Source: Clostridiales bacterium (GTDB taxonomy: Bacteria > Bacillota > Clostridia > Lachnospirales > Lachnospiraceae). From it: a DNA stretch of 57,559 nucleotides. Positions 44,303 to 53,893 of this stretch are shown here, piece after piece. Position 1 is the stretch's first letter; every line of letters starts with the position of its first letter. The position numbers were made by a program, and so were the translations under genes. The notes below the pieces were generated by a model. That model was not told where the DNA came from. It ran no database searches and worked only from the letters and a program-made list of their open reading frames with translations. The stretch covers positions 1 through 57,559 of the forward strand of contig JAQYAS010000042.1 in the NCBI GenBank assembly GCA_029338615.1, given 5' to 3'.

Positions 44303-44840
44303 ACTATATATTATCTTTTCTTTTTGCTATTATACATAAATGTCCAACAGTCAGCTATAAATTTATATGTAACTCTCCTGTCTCATGTATTTTTCATTAA
44401 CTCAGGTAATAAATACATAGCTTTATATTTCCACATTTAATATATTTTAATTAATTTACAATACTAAATGGTTTATGATAAAACATATTTCTTCTATATT
44501 AATATAAAAATATTATTTATATTTGATTTTCTATTGATCTTTTATTTTTCTATATAATTAGAAGATCAATCAAGCGATATCGCCTATATTCTCCAGTTGA
44601 ATATTCTATCTATTAAAATATATATTTGCAAGCATGTTGGCTCACTTTCGCACATTGTATACTTTCCGCAAAATCAGCATCATTACGAGCAAACTATTTT
44701 GCATTAATTTTGTTATTTCATCTGGCAACTCAATATGATATTTATATTATGAAGACTTTTAATATTTCTAAATCTACTGCTGAAATAATCATTTTTCGCA
44801 TAATATTCTATTCAAAATATTAAATGTACAAATATAATAA

Positions 44841-44856
44841 TGTTTCACGTGAAACA
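44841..44856. promoter_or_regulatory. parS site 2
   Basis: Second perfect TGTTTCACGTGAAACA, about 610 bases from site 1. Confidence 0.97.
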
Positions 44857-44972
44857 TTATTTTTAGCGTCTATACTTTTTTATATTACATATATCAGATT
44901 TTTAAGTATTTTGTAGAATTACTTATATATAAGTGTTATAATAAACAAGCATTATTTAATATATTGTGAGAT

Positions 44973-44988
44973 TGTTTTACGTGAATAA
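44973..44988. promoter_or_regulatory. Degenerate parS-like site
   Basis: TGTTTTACGTGAATAA matches parS at 13 of 16 positions, keeping the ACGTGA core. It may bind ParB weakly or be a decayed copy. Confidence 0.5.
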
Positions 44989-45318
44989 TGAACATTGCGA
45001 CTATTGTGCTTACAAGAAACGCTATAATACGTATACCATCATTGAGCAGACAAGTGATATGAATAATGAGCATTGTGACTTACTTATGCAAACTATCATA
45101 ATGCAAATGTCCTTATGAATCCAATATGTGACAAGATATAAGAGCGTAATGAGACGGTATTCTTACATGAAAGGCAATCAATGAACCAAAGCATGATAAT
45201 TGCGATAGCAACAAGCATTATAAGTTCTAATCATAATATATTAAAAAATTACAGTATATATTGATAAAATATGGTTATCTGATCTATTTAAGTGCAAAAT
45301 CAGATAATTTATACATAA

Positions 45319-45334
45319 TGTTTCACGTGAAACA
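45319..45334. promoter_or_regulatory. parS site 3
   Basis: Third perfect TGTTTCACGTGAAACA, 38 bases before parA, so ParB bound here may also repress parAB. Confidence 0.97.
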
Positions 45335-45372
45335 TTATTTTTTTGTTACTAAAATAGCAAAAAGGAGTAAAA

Positions 45373-46143
45373 ATGGGCAGAATTATTGCAATTGCTAACC
45401 AGAAAGGCGGAGTAGGTAAAACCACAACGGCAATTAATCTTGCCGCATGTCTGGCAGCTAAAGGAAAAAAAGTTCTGGCTGTTGATATGGATCCACAGGG
45501 CAATATGACAAGTGGTCTGGGCGTGGACAGAGATTCTCTGGAACTTACAGTATATGATATGCTGCGTGATGAGTGTAATATTGGAGAATGTATGTTGATA
45601 AACGTCTATCCCGGATTAAACCTTATACCTGCGAACAGAGAATTAGCTGGTGCAGAGGTTGAATTTGTTGGAATGGAAGATATGCAGCATATTCTTAAAA
45701 GCCATATCAAGAAAGTCAAAACAAAATTTGATTATATTATAATAGATTGTCCTCCAGCTCTTGGAATGCTGACTGTAAATGCTCTTACAGCAGCAAATAC
45801 AGTATTAGTTCCTATACAATGTGAATTTTTTGCATTGGACGGACTTTCGCAGCTTGTATATACTATAGAACTTATTAGAAAAAAGCTGAACAGGCTGTTA
45901 ACAATCGAAGGAGTCGTCTTTACTATGTTCGATTCCAGAACAAATTTGTCAGTTCAGGTTGTTGAAAACGTTAAGGATAATTTGAAGCAGCATATATATA
46001 ACACTGTAATACCAAGAAATGTCAGACTTGCAGAGGCACCAAGCTATGGTATGCCAATTATAGAATATGATCCAAGATCGGCAGGCGCTGAACATTATAT
46101 GATGCTTGCAGATGAAGTTATAGCAAATGATTATTACAGATAA
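45373..46143 (+). CDS. parA: Chromosome partitioning ATPase ParA (Soj)
   Basis: A 256-residue ParA. Deviant Walker [21 protein letters not shown], Walker A' [17 protein letters not shown], and Walker [19 protein letters not shown]. It binds DNA non-specifically as an ATP dimer and moves or releases ParB-parS complexes; Soj also controls DnaA in Bacillus. There is AAAGGAG at 7 bases before the ATG and parS 38 bases upstream. parB follows after 13 bases. It is oriented toward rsmG, the reverse of the common arrangement. Confidence 0.97.
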   Translation: MGRIIAIANQKGGVGKTTTAINLAACLAAKGKKVLAVDMDPQGNMTSGLGVDRDSLELTVYDMLRDECNIGECMLINVYPGLNLIPANRELAGAEVEFVGMEDMQHILKSHIKKVKTKFDYIIIDCPPALGMLTVNALTAANTVLVPIQCEFFALDGLSQLVYTIELIRKKLNRLLTIEGVVFTMFDSRTNLSVQVVENVKDNLKQHIYNTVIPRNVRLAEAPSYGMPIIEYDPRSAGAEHYMMLADEVIANDYYR

Positions 46144-46156
46144 ACTGGAGGATATA

Positions 46157-47125
46157 ATGGCACAAAAAAAAGGTTTAGGCAGAGGCTTGAATGATCTTTT
46201 AGGTACATCAGAAGCATCCAAGCCTATGAAATCACGGAAATCTGTGGATTCATCAACAGATTTCACAGAAAATCAGGTTAAAACTATCACCAAAGAAGTT
46301 GTAAAGGAGGTTGTAAAAGAAGTTGAACAAAAAATCAAGATAAATCTTATTGAACCAAACAAAACACAGCCCCGAAAACAGTTTGATGAAGAAGCTCTGA
46401 ACGAATTAGCTGAATCAATCAAACAATTTGGTGTTCTTGAACCACTTATAGTAACTAAAAAAGGCGAATATTACGAAATAATTGCCGGAGAAAGACGTTG
46501 GAGAGCCGCAAGACTTGCAGGTTTGAAAGAAGTTCCAGTAGTTATTCGTGATTATACAGATAAGGAAATCATGGAGATTTCTCTTATAGAAAATATACAG
46601 AGAGAAGATCTGAACCCTATAGAGGAAGCTCAGGCATATGAAGCTCTTATTTCTGAATATAATCTCAAGCAGGAAGAAGTTGCAGAAAGGGTTTCCAAGA
46701 GCAGATCAACTATAACCAATTCTCTCCGGCTTCTCAAACTCTGTGAGGATGTCAGACAGATGGTTATGTATAACATGATATCAACAGGTCACGCCAGAGC
46801 ACTTATACCAATAGAAGATCCTAAACTGCAATATGAAACTGCAGCCATTGTATACGATCAAAAGCTCAGTGTTCGTGAGACCGAAGCATATGTAAAATCT
46901 CTTCTGGAAAAGAAACCTGACAAAGAAGAGAAAAAACAGCCTGATAAAGACATGTCAGTATTTTATTCCGACATTGAAAACAAGCTTAAATCAATATTAG
47001 GAGCAAAGATAGCTATAAAAGCGTCAAATAATAACAAGGGAAAGATTGAGATAAATTACTATTCTCAGGATGAACTTGACCGAATTACTGAAATGTTATA
47101 CTCAATTAACAAAGAAATGCTATAA
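46157..47125 (+). CDS. parB: Chromosome partitioning protein ParB (Spo0J)
   Basis: A 322-residue ParB. The start at 46157 follows GGAGG; MAQKKGLGRGLNDLLG is the typical ParA-binding N-terminus. The CTP-binding ParB/Sulfiredoxin domain has LEPLIVTKKGEYYEIIAGERRWRAARLAG (positions near 95-125) and SLIENIQREDLNPIEEAQAY, followed by the helix-turn-helix QEEVAERVSKSRSTITNSLRLL and a C-terminal dimer domain. It binds parS, loads as a sliding clamp and recruits SMC. The parS sites lie 0.8-1.9 kb upstream. Confidence 0.97.
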   Translation: MAQKKGLGRGLNDLLGTSEASKPMKSRKSVDSSTDFTENQVKTITKEVVKEVVKEVEQKIKINLIEPNKTQPRKQFDEEALNELAESIKQFGVLEPLIVTKKGEYYEIIAGERRWRAARLAGLKEVPVVIRDYTDKEIMEISLIENIQREDLNPIEEAQAYEALISEYNLKQEEVAERVSKSRSTITNSLRLLKLCEDVRQMVMYNMISTGHARALIPIEDPKLQYETAAIVYDQKLSVRETEAYVKSLLEKKPDKEEKKQPDKDMSVFYSDIENKLKSILGAKIAIKASNNNKGKIEINYYSQDELDRITEMLYSINKEML

Positions 47126-47155
47126 AAAGCACAATCAAGGAAGGACATTATCACT

Positions 47156-47683
47156 ATGGAAAGCTCCATATTACAAAAAATAGGTATTGATCCTGCTTAC
47201 ATACTCATAGGTATGCTGGTTCTGATAGTTGCCTTGTTTGTACTATTATTTATAACAATAGGAAATATCAAAAATAGAAACAAACAGATAAAACGGCTAT
47301 TGAGTGGAACACAGGCAGGTGATCTTGAAGACATAATAATGAAGAGATTTGCAGAGATGGATGCAGTCAAAAACAATTCCAAAAGACTTACAAAAGAACA
47401 TAAGGAAATACAGAGTCATCTGTCATCCTGTGTAAACAAAATAGGTCTTGTAAAATATAATGCATTTGAAGGAATGGGTGGAAATCTCAGTTTTGCACTT
47501 GCTCTTCTTGATTCCGACAATGATGGTGTGGTTCTCAACTGCATGCACACAAGGGAAGGATGCTTTAATTACGCAAAAGAGATAATAGGTGGTGAAGCCT
47601 ATGTTGCGTTGTCAGAAGAAGAAAAAGAAGCTATAGAAAGAGCAAAAACTCTTGAAGAAGAGATTGCAGAAAACAAACTTTAA
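47156..47683 (+). CDS. DUF4446 family membrane-anchored protein
   Basis: A 175-residue protein with one N-terminal membrane segment (residues about 14-37), then a coiled-coil part and a small globular domain (LVKYNAFEGMGGNLSFALALLDSDNDGVVLNCMHTRE) that marks DUF4446. In Clostridia this gene is regularly found beside parB, so it may take part in segregation or sporulation-linked cell-cycle work; no function is proven. It starts 30 bases after parB with AAGGA, so it very likely shares the parAB transcript. Confidence 0.85.
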   Translation: MESSILQKIGIDPAYILIGMLVLIVALFVLLFITIGNIKNRNKQIKRLLSGTQAGDLEDIIMKRFAEMDAVKNNSKRLTKEHKEIQSHLSSCVNKIGLVKYNAFEGMGGNLSFALALLDSDNDGVVLNCMHTREGCFNYAKEIIGGEAYVALSEEEKEAIERAKTLEEEIAENKL

Positions 47684-47864
47684 TACTACAATATAGAGTT
47701 GTGAAAACATATATTTTCAACAAAATGGTTATATTATACACATATATGTAAAAAGGTATCATCAATCAGAATTTATCTATTTTTAATTCTGGTAATTATG
47801 TGGTAACATAATTAGTTTCTATCTAATTTAAAATACAAATTTATAATTAAACAGGAGGAATATC

Positions 47865-49157
47865 ATGATTGATATTAAATTCTTAAGAGAAAATCCAGAC
47901 ATAGTAAAGCAGAACATAAAAAACAAGTTTCAGGACAGCAAACTTCCACTTGTTGATGAAGTAATAGAGCTTGATAAGCAGGCTCGTGCAGCACAGCAGG
48001 AAGCAGATACACTTCGTGCAAGCAAGAATGCAACAGCTAAACAAATAGGTGCTCTCATGGCTCAGGGTAAGAAAGAGGAAGCAGAGGAAGTTAAGAAACA
48101 GGTATCTGCGAATACTGCAAAACTTAAGGAGTTAGAATCATTAGAAACTGAACTTAAGGAAAAAGTTAAAAAGATCATGATGACCATTCCAAATATCATT
48201 GATCCATCAGTTCCTATTGGAAAAGATGATTCAGAGAACGTTGAGGTTCAGAGATATGGTGAGCCTGTGGTACCTGATTTTGAAATACCATATCATTCAG
48301 AGATCATGGAAGCTCTTGGTGGTCTTGATCTTGACTCAGCAAGAAAGGTTGCAGGAAATGGATTCTACTATCTCATGGGTGATATTGCAAGACTTCATTC
48401 TGCAATCATATCATATGCAAGAGATTTCATGATTGATCGTGGTTTCACTTACTGTATTCCTCCTTTCATGATAAGAAGCAATGTTGTAACAGGAGTTATG
48501 AGTTTTGCAGAGATGGATGCCATGATGTATAAGATTGAAGGAGAGGATCTCTATCTCATAGGTACATCAGAGCATTCAATGATTGGTAAATTTATCGACA
48601 CAATTATTCCTGAAGAAGAGCTTCCAAAGACACTTACAAGCTACTCTCCTTGTTTCAGAAAGGAAAAGGGAGCACATGGAATAGAAGAACGTGGTGTATA
48701 CAGAATACATCAGTTTGAGAAGCAGGAAATGATCGTTGTATGTAAGCCGGAAGACAGCAAGATGTGGTTTGATAAGCTGTGGCAGAATACAGTAGATCTG
48801 TTCAGATCAATGGATATTCCGGTAAGAACACTTGAGTGTTGTTCTGGAGATCTTGCAGACCTTAAAGTAAAATCTGTAGATGTAGAGGCATGGTCACCAC
48901 GTCAGAAGAAGTATTTTGAAGTAGGAAGCTGTTCAAATCTTGGAGATGCTCAGGCAAGACGTCTCCAGATTAGAATTAAGGGTGAGGATGGCAATAAATA
49001 TCTTGCTCACACACTTAATAATACAGTTGTTGCTCCACCAAGAATGCTTATAGCATTTCTTGAGAATAATCTTCAGGCTGATGGAAGAGTCAGAATACCT
49101 GAAAAGCTCCGTCCATACATGGGTGGCAAGGAATATCTTGAGAAGACAGATAAATAA
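47865..49157 (+). CDS. serS: Seryl-tRNA synthetase
   Basis: A 430-residue class II synthetase. The N-terminal coiled-coil arm (residues 28-100) contacts tRNA-Ser; motif 2 is FRKEKGAHGIEERGVYRIHQFEK and motif 3 NNTVVAPPRMLIAFLENN. TSEHSM is the serine-site loop. It charges tRNA-Ser, and tRNA-Sec if present. AGGAGG precedes the start. No T-box is seen in the 181-base gap upstream, which is AT-rich with no other clear element. Confidence 0.97.
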   Translation: MIDIKFLRENPDIVKQNIKNKFQDSKLPLVDEVIELDKQARAAQQEADTLRASKNATAKQIGALMAQGKKEEAEEVKKQVSANTAKLKELESLETELKEKVKKIMMTIPNIIDPSVPIGKDDSENVEVQRYGEPVVPDFEIPYHSEIMEALGGLDLDSARKVAGNGFYYLMGDIARLHSAIISYARDFMIDRGFTYCIPPFMIRSNVVTGVMSFAEMDAMMYKIEGEDLYLIGTSEHSMIGKFIDTIIPEEELPKTLTSYSPCFRKEKGAHGIEERGVYRIHQFEKQEMIVVCKPEDSKMWFDKLWQNTVDLFRSMDIPVRTLECCSGDLADLKVKSVDVEAWSPRQKKYFEVGSCSNLGDAQARRLQIRIKGEDGNKYLAHTLNNTVVAPPRMLIAFLENNLQADGRVRIPEKLRPYMGGKEYLEKTDK

Positions 49158-49228
49158 TTTATATTTGAGTATATAAGAACAATACAAATTATATTTTCAT
49201 AAATAAAAATTACATGAGGAGGTGTCAG

Positions 49229-50098
49229 ATGCATAGTTTTCTTCCAGCAATTGGATTTACTAACATAAAAAACAGACAACAATTGGAACCAATATACAAA
49301 CAGGTGCTTCAATCACCTGACAAAAAGATAATATCAACTATGAGTTCTGACACCTGCCTTGTACAATTCAGTAAGAATTTTGGAGACGATTTTGGTATAT
49401 CCCTTGTTGGAGAGATGTCTGATAATGGTTTTATCTCTATAGAATATTCATTTCCATATGTACGCTCAAAGCTGCTTACAGAAAATGAAAATATATATGT
49501 TGAGAAATATACCGACAAAACCGCTTACGCCGGAGTAAGCAATGATTACAGTCTTGGAATGACTCTCATATTCTATATAACCAATGTAGCTGAATATGAG
49601 CAATCCAAATGGATCAACAAGCCAAACAAATATATTTCAAAAACATATTTTTCCGGTCTGTCAGTCAATGGAACAGTCATTCTGGATGTAACAAAAAATT
49701 TGGAAGACAAGAGTACATTCAGCAACATAAAAAGAAACAAGCTCATAGAAGCAGCAAAAAAAGGCGATCCAACAGCTATAGAAAGTCTTACATTGGAGGA
49801 TATGGATACCTACAATATGATAGGAAAAAGAACAAGAAAAGAAGATGTTCTGTCTATAGTTGAATCAAGTTTTATGCCTGTGGGTATAGAAACAGATCAC
49901 TACGCTGTTATAGGCAACATAATAGCCTGCAAAGAAGCCAACAACACATACACCAATGAATCAATCTATATACTAGATATCGAATGCAATGATCTCTTAT
50001 TTACCATAGCTATCAACAAAAACCATATTCTGGGGGAACCTGCTCCGGGACGACGATTCAAGGGAGATATATGGTTGCAGGGTCGTGTTGTTATATAG
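49229..50098 (+). CDS. DUF3881 family protein
   Basis: A 289-residue protein. The ATG at 49229 is used because GAGGAGG spans the earlier ATG at 49214. The start HSFLPAIGFTNIKNRQQL and the end GEPAPGRRFKGDIWLQGRVVI are marks of DUF3881, a family found almost only in Lachnospiraceae and relatives. It is soluble and mixed alpha/beta. Function unknown. It lies 71 bases after serS in the same direction, then tRNA-Arg. Confidence 0.85.
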   Translation: MHSFLPAIGFTNIKNRQQLEPIYKQVLQSPDKKIISTMSSDTCLVQFSKNFGDDFGISLVGEMSDNGFISIEYSFPYVRSKLLTENENIYVEKYTDKTAYAGVSNDYSLGMTLIFYITNVAEYEQSKWINKPNKYISKTYFSGLSVNGTVILDVTKNLEDKSTFSNIKRNKLIEAAKKGDPTAIESLTLEDMDTYNMIGKRTRKEDVLSIVESSFMPVGIETDHYAVIGNIIACKEANNTYTNESIYILDIECNDLLFTIAINKNHILGEPAPGRRFKGDIWLQGRVVI

Positions 50099-50100
50099 TC

Positions 50101-50129
50101 TTGACTATACACTTTTCAAGTGTTACACT
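50101..50129 (+). promoter_or_regulatory. Promoter of tRNA-Arg
   Basis: TTGACT (50101-50106), 17-base spacer containing the palindrome ACACTTTTCAAGTGT, TACACT (50124-50129), ending 12 bases before the tRNA. Confidence 0.65.
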
Positions 50130-50141
50130 ACTAATTGATGT

Positions 50142-50215
50142 GCATCTGTAGCTCAGCAGGATAGAGCGTCCGCCTCCTAAGCGGAAGGCCGTGGGTTCGA
50201 ATCCCGCCAGGTGCA
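50142..50215 (+). tRNA. tRNA-Arg (CCT)
   Basis: A 74-base cloverleaf: acceptor GCATCTG / CAGGTGC, D-arm GCTC-GAGC, anticodon arm CCGCC-TCCTAA-GCGG with anticodon CCT, and T-arm GGGTTCGAATCCC. CCA is not encoded. It reads AGG arginine codons. Confidence 0.95.
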
Positions 50216-50279
50216 CTATTTTTCATCACTTGTTGACAAATGATGGATCACTATAATTTTTCTATAAAGGGACATGACT

Positions 50280-51245
50280 ATGAATTATATTGTTATGGAT
50301 CTTGAATGGAATCAAAGCTACAACGGGCATATGGGTGAACATCCACGTATGCCTTTTGAAATTATAGAAATTGGTGCTGTAAAAGTAGATAAGAATCTTA
50401 ATATTATTGACGAATATTCAAGTCTTATCAAACCCAAGATTTATAAAAAGCTTCATTCAAAGATCAGGACAATTCTGAACTATGATGAGAACGATCTTAA
50501 TCTCGGAAGAGGTTTTAAAGAAGTCTGTTCAGAATTTCTCGATTGGTGTGGAGATAACTACATATTCTGCACATGGGGACCTATGGATCTGACAGAACTC
50601 CAGACTAACATGGATTTCTATTATATGAACAAACTTCCAAGGCCATTAAAGTTTTTGAACCTTCAAAGCATATATGCCAATGTTACAAATACTACAGGCA
50701 CTGTACAGAGTATGAGTAAACTGGAAAAAGCTGTAAGCGAGATGAATATACCGGAGACTGAACCTTTTCATACTGCTCTCAATGATGCAAGATATACAGC
50801 ACTTGTCATGAAAGAGATGAAAGCAAGAAATATAAATCAATTATATAGTTTTGATCTGTATATTACTCCAAAGACAAAAGAGGAAGAAATAGAAGTATCT
50901 CATAATAACCAATATGAATATATATCCCGAAACTTCCACAACAAACACGCAGCACTTGACGATGAAAAAGTTTCACAGATAAGATGTTACAAATGTAATA
51001 AAAAGGTGAAAACCTACATTGACTGGTTTGCAAACAGCCCTTCTTCATATATGTGTGTAGGCAAATGCTGGATGCATGGTTATTTCTGTGGAAAAATTAA
51101 ATTTAAATCTTCCAGTAACAACAGTTATTACGTTCAAAAAACAATCAAACCAATTGATAAACAAGGCATAGAAGCCATAAAACAAAAACAGGAAGATATC
51201 CGTGAAAAAAGAAAAGAGAAGAGACATATGAAATCTTCTAATTAA
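50280..51245 (+). CDS. DEDDh 3'-5' exonuclease family protein
   Basis: About 321 residues; the ATG at 50280 is better placed from AAAGGG than 50274. Residues 1-185 are an exonuclease of the Eri-1/KapD-like DEDDh group: IVMDLEWNQ (Asp, Glu), IIEIGAVKVD, FCTWGPMDLTEL (second Asp) and PFHTALNDARYTALVM (His, Asp). The C-terminal 120 residues include IRCYKCNKKVKTYIDWF and a basic tail, perhaps a zinc-binding and nucleic-acid-binding part. It would trim RNA or DNA ends; the target is unknown. It converges on rsmG with a shared terminator. Confidence 0.85.
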   Translation: MNYIVMDLEWNQSYNGHMGEHPRMPFEIIEIGAVKVDKNLNIIDEYSSLIKPKIYKKLHSKIRTILNYDENDLNLGRGFKEVCSEFLDWCGDNYIFCTWGPMDLTELQTNMDFYYMNKLPRPLKFLNLQSIYANVTNTTGTVQSMSKLEKAVSEMNIPETEPFHTALNDARYTALVMKEMKARNINQLYSFDLYITPKTKEEEIEVSHNNQYEYISRNFHNKHAALDDEKVSQIRCYKCNKKVKTYIDWFANSPSSYMCVGKCWMHGYFCGKIKFKSSSNNSYYVQKTIKPIDKQGIEAIKQKQEDIREKRKEKRHMKSSN

Positions 51246-51280
51246 AAATAAAACAGCCTTTATAAGGCTGTTTTATTTTT
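51244..51280. terminator. Bidirectional terminator between the exonuclease gene and rsmG
   Basis: AAAAATAAAACAGCC (51244-51258) pairs with GGCTGTTTTATTTTT (51266-51280), giving a U tract on both strands. It overlaps the ends of both genes. Confidence 0.9.
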
Positions 51281-51986
51281 ATGCTATAGGCTTTTTGGCT
51301 GATCCAGGTTTTCTTGGATATTTCATATCAGTATTGCTTATTTTCTTTACAAATACGAAGCTTCTTTGATTATCAGTCTCTGGTATAGTTGTATTAAATA
51401 TATTTTCAATCTGTCCACCAAGAATCCTTATTGCTTTTTTGCCTTCTCTCATCTCTTCTGGAAGTGCATTTGATTTGTATGCTATAAAATATCCGCCTGG
51501 TTTTATAAATGGCACACACCATTCAGATAAAACAGCAAGATTTGCCACTGCCCTGGACACTGCAAAATCATATTGCTCTCTATATTTTTCATTTCTTCCA
51601 CCATCTTCTGCCCGGGCATGGACAGTCTCAACATTTTGAAGATTTAACTCAGATATAACCTCATTGAGAAAATTCAATCTTTTATTAAGTGAATCCATAA
51701 GAGTGATATTTATATCCGGAAAAGCAATTTTTAGTGGTATTCCAGGAAATCCTGCTCCGGTCCCCACATCAATTATTTTTACCTCTCTGTTAAAATCTGC
51801 ATACTTTGACAATAACAGACTATCTGCAAAATGTTTTAATATAACATCTTCCTTTTCTGTTATTGCTGTCAGGTTCATTACCTTATTCCATTCTATGAGC
51901 ATATCATAGTATATTTCAAACTGTGATAACTGTTTGTCTGTAAGATTTATTCCAAATTGAGTAGTTATGGAATTCAGTCTCTCCAT
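51279..51986 (-). CDS. rsmG: 16S rRNA (guanine527-N7)-methyltransferase
   Basis: A 235-residue RsmG (GidB). The SAM-binding motif is IIDVGTGAGFPGIPLKIAFP, with LMDSLNKRLNFLNEV and DFAVSRAVANLAVLSEW next. It methylates G527 in the 530 loop of 16S rRNA; loss gives low-level streptomycin resistance in many bacteria. It starts 1 base after mnmG, coupled as in most bacteria. This is the last gene of the mnmE-mnmG-rsmG unit. Confidence 0.96.
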   Translation of the reverse strand: MERLNSITTQFGINLTDKQLSQFEIYYDMLIEWNKVMNLTAITEKEDVILKHFADSLLLSKYADFNREVKIIDVGTGAGFPGIPLKIAFPDINITLMDSLNKRLNFLNEVISELNLQNVETVHARAEDGGRNEKYREQYDFAVSRAVANLAVLSEWCVPFIKPGGYFIAYKSNALPEEMREGKKAIRILGGQIENIFNTTIPETDNQRSFVFVKKISNTDMKYPRKPGSAKKPIA

Positions 51987-51987
51987 A

Positions 51988-53868
51988 TTATATATTCTCC
52001 TTCATTTTAAGGTAAACCAAAAGTACAGATATATCTGCCGGTGAAACACCTGATATTCTGGATGCCTGACCTATATTTTCAGGTCTGATAAGTGATAATT
52101 TCTGTCTGGCTTCAAGCCTGAGGTTTGATATATCATTATAATCTATATTCTCAGGAAGTCGTCTTTTTTCAAGTTTTTTGAACTGATGTACCTGTTGATT
52201 CTGTCTGTCTATATATCCCTGATATTTTATAGTGATATTGATCTGCTCGACCACATCTGCAGGGAGGTTTTCTCTTGCTTCATCAATAGACTCTATCTTT
52301 TCATATGAAAGTTCAGGTCTTCTGATAAGTTCTGCCAGAGATGCCGCTGTTTTAAGTCCTGTACTGCCCATACTTTCAAGAAATTTCTGAATAGTGGAAT
52401 TAGCACCAACCATTGTATTTTCAAGTCTGTCAATTTCTTTTTCTATCTGATTTTTCTTATGAACAAATCTATTGTATCTGTCATCATCTATAAGTCCTAT
52501 TCTATGTCCTGTCTCTGTAAGTCTCAGATCAGCATTGTCCTGTCTGAGAAGAAGCCTGTACTCAGCTCTGGATGTCATCATTCTATATGGTTCTGATGTC
52601 TCCTTTGTGACAAGATCATCAATAAGTACGCCTATATATGCCTGTGATCTGTCGAGGACTAAAGGTTCTTTGTTAAAAACCTTTCTTGCAGCATTAATAC
52701 CTGCTATAAGTCCCTGTGCAGCAGCTTCCTCATAACCTGAACTTCCATTTATCTGTCCGGCACCAAAAAGTCCTGATATAGCCTTAAATTCAAGAGATGG
52801 TTTAAGATTGATGGCATTGATACAATCATATTCTATGGCATAAGCATTTCTTATTATCTTAGCATGCTCCAGCCCCTTCATGCTGTGGATCATATCATAC
52901 TGAACATCCTCGGGAAGAGAACTGCTCATTCCACCCATATACATTTCATTTGTATATTCGCCCTCAGGTTCAATAAAAATCTGATGTCTTGTTTTATCTG
53001 GAAACTTTGTTACTTTATCCTCTATTGAAGGACAGTATCTTGGACCTGTTCCCTGTATTACTCCTGAGAAAAGTGGAGATCTGTCTATGTTCTCCCTTAT
53101 TATCTCATGTGTATTTTCATTTGTATAACAAAGCCAGCATGATATCTGATTTCTTCTGATGTCCTCCTCTGTATTTGTAAATGAAAATGGTACTACCTTT
53201 TCATCGCCCTTTTGTTCTTCCATCTGTGAAAAATCAATGGTTCTCTTGTCCAGACGGGCAGGTGTACCTGTCTTAAATCTTCTCACCTCTATACCTGCAT
53301 TCTTCATAGAATCAGATAAATAATTGGCAGCCATAAGCCCATTTGGTCCTGTATGATATACAACATCTCCATATATACATCTTGCCTTGAGGTATGTTCC
53401 GGTACACAGTACAACAGCCTTTGCATAATAAGTAGCACCTGAATATGTTTTTACACCTTTGACCACATTGTCATCAACAATTATCTCAGATACCTCCGCC
53501 TGTCTGAGGGTAAGATTATCTGTATTTTCAAGGGTATGCTTCATTGTCCTGGAGTAATTAGCCTTATCAGCCTGTGCTCTGAGAGAATGTACCGCTGGTC
53601 CTTTTGATGCATTCAACATCTTGGACTGAATGTATGTTTTATCTATATTCTTGCCCATCTCACCACCGAGAGCATCTATCTCTCTCACGAGATGTCCCTT
53701 TGAACTTCCCCCAACATTAGGATTACAAGGCATCATGGCTACACTGTCCATGCTCACTGTAAATATTATAGTATTAAGCCCAAGTCTGGCACTGGCAAGT
53801 GCCGCCTCACATCCGGCATGACCTGCGCCTACAACTACCACATCATATTCCTCATTTAAAACAGGCAT
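51988..53868 (-). CDS. mnmG: tRNA uridine-5-carboxymethylaminomethyl modification enzyme MnmG
   Basis: A 626-residue flavoprotein. FAD-binding [20 protein letters not shown] at residues 9-28, then [20 protein letters not shown] (with its conserved Cys), [12 protein letters not shown], and [21 protein letters not shown]. The C-terminal helical domain binds MnmE. With MnmE it modifies the wobble uridine of tRNAs for Lys, Glu, Gln, Leu and Arg. It follows mnmE by 25 bases with AAGGAG before its ATG. Confidence 0.97.
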   Translation of the reverse strand: MPVLNEEYDVVVVGAGHAGCEAALASARLGLNTIIFTVSMDSVAMMPCNPNVGGSSKGHLVREIDALGGEMGKNIDKTYIQSKMLNASKGPAVHSLRAQADKANYSRTMKHTLENTDNLTLRQAEVSEIIVDDNVVKGVKTYSGATYYAKAVVLCTGTYLKARCIYGDVVYHTGPNGLMAANYLSDSMKNAGIEVRRFKTGTPARLDKRTIDFSQMEEQKGDEKVVPFSFTNTEEDIRRNQISCWLCYTNENTHEIIRENIDRSPLFSGVIQGTGPRYCPSIEDKVTKFPDKTRHQIFIEPEGEYTNEMYMGGMSSSLPEDVQYDMIHSMKGLEHAKIIRNAYAIEYDCINAINLKPSLEFKAISGLFGAGQINGSSGYEEAAAQGLIAGINAARKVFNKEPLVLDRSQAYIGVLIDDLVTKETSEPYRMMTSRAEYRLLLRQDNADLRLTETGHRIGLIDDDRYNRFVHKKNQIEKEIDRLENTMVGANSTIQKFLESMGSTGLKTAASLAELIRRPELSYEKIESIDEARENLPADVVEQINITIKYQGYIDRQNQQVHQFKKLEKRRLPENIDYNDISNLRLEARQKLSLIRPENIGQASRISGVSPADISVLLVYLKMKENI

Positions 53869-53893
53869 CTGTATAATCTCCTTTCATGGGATG

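Larger units (their letters stand above)
44223..45372. other. 1.15 kb AT-rich non-coding region carrying parS sites
   Basis: No believable gene in about 1150 bases between argS and parA; reading frames here are short and lack ribosome binding sites. It contains the argS terminator, three perfect parS sites and one degenerate one, a 21-base direct repeat TGAATAATGARCATTGYGACT (44982-45002 and 45060-45080), and a 9-bp inverted repeat TTATCTGAT / ATCAGATAA (45275-45283, 45299-45307) just before the last parS. I found no consensus DnaA boxes here, so an origin is not supported. Confidence 0.7.

Noticed and set aside
44626-44823. 65-codon plus-strand frame in the parS region
   Set aside because: No ribosome binding site, composition of random AT-rich DNA, no recognisable motif.
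44223-45372. Replication origin (oriC) in the parS region
   Set aside because: AT-rich and near parAB, but I found no TTATNCACA cluster and dnaA is not adjacent; the conserved gene order puts oriC beyond the right edge.
50233-50257. TTGACA and TATAAT before the exonuclease gene
   Set aside because: They are only 13 bases apart, too close for a normal sigma-A promoter.
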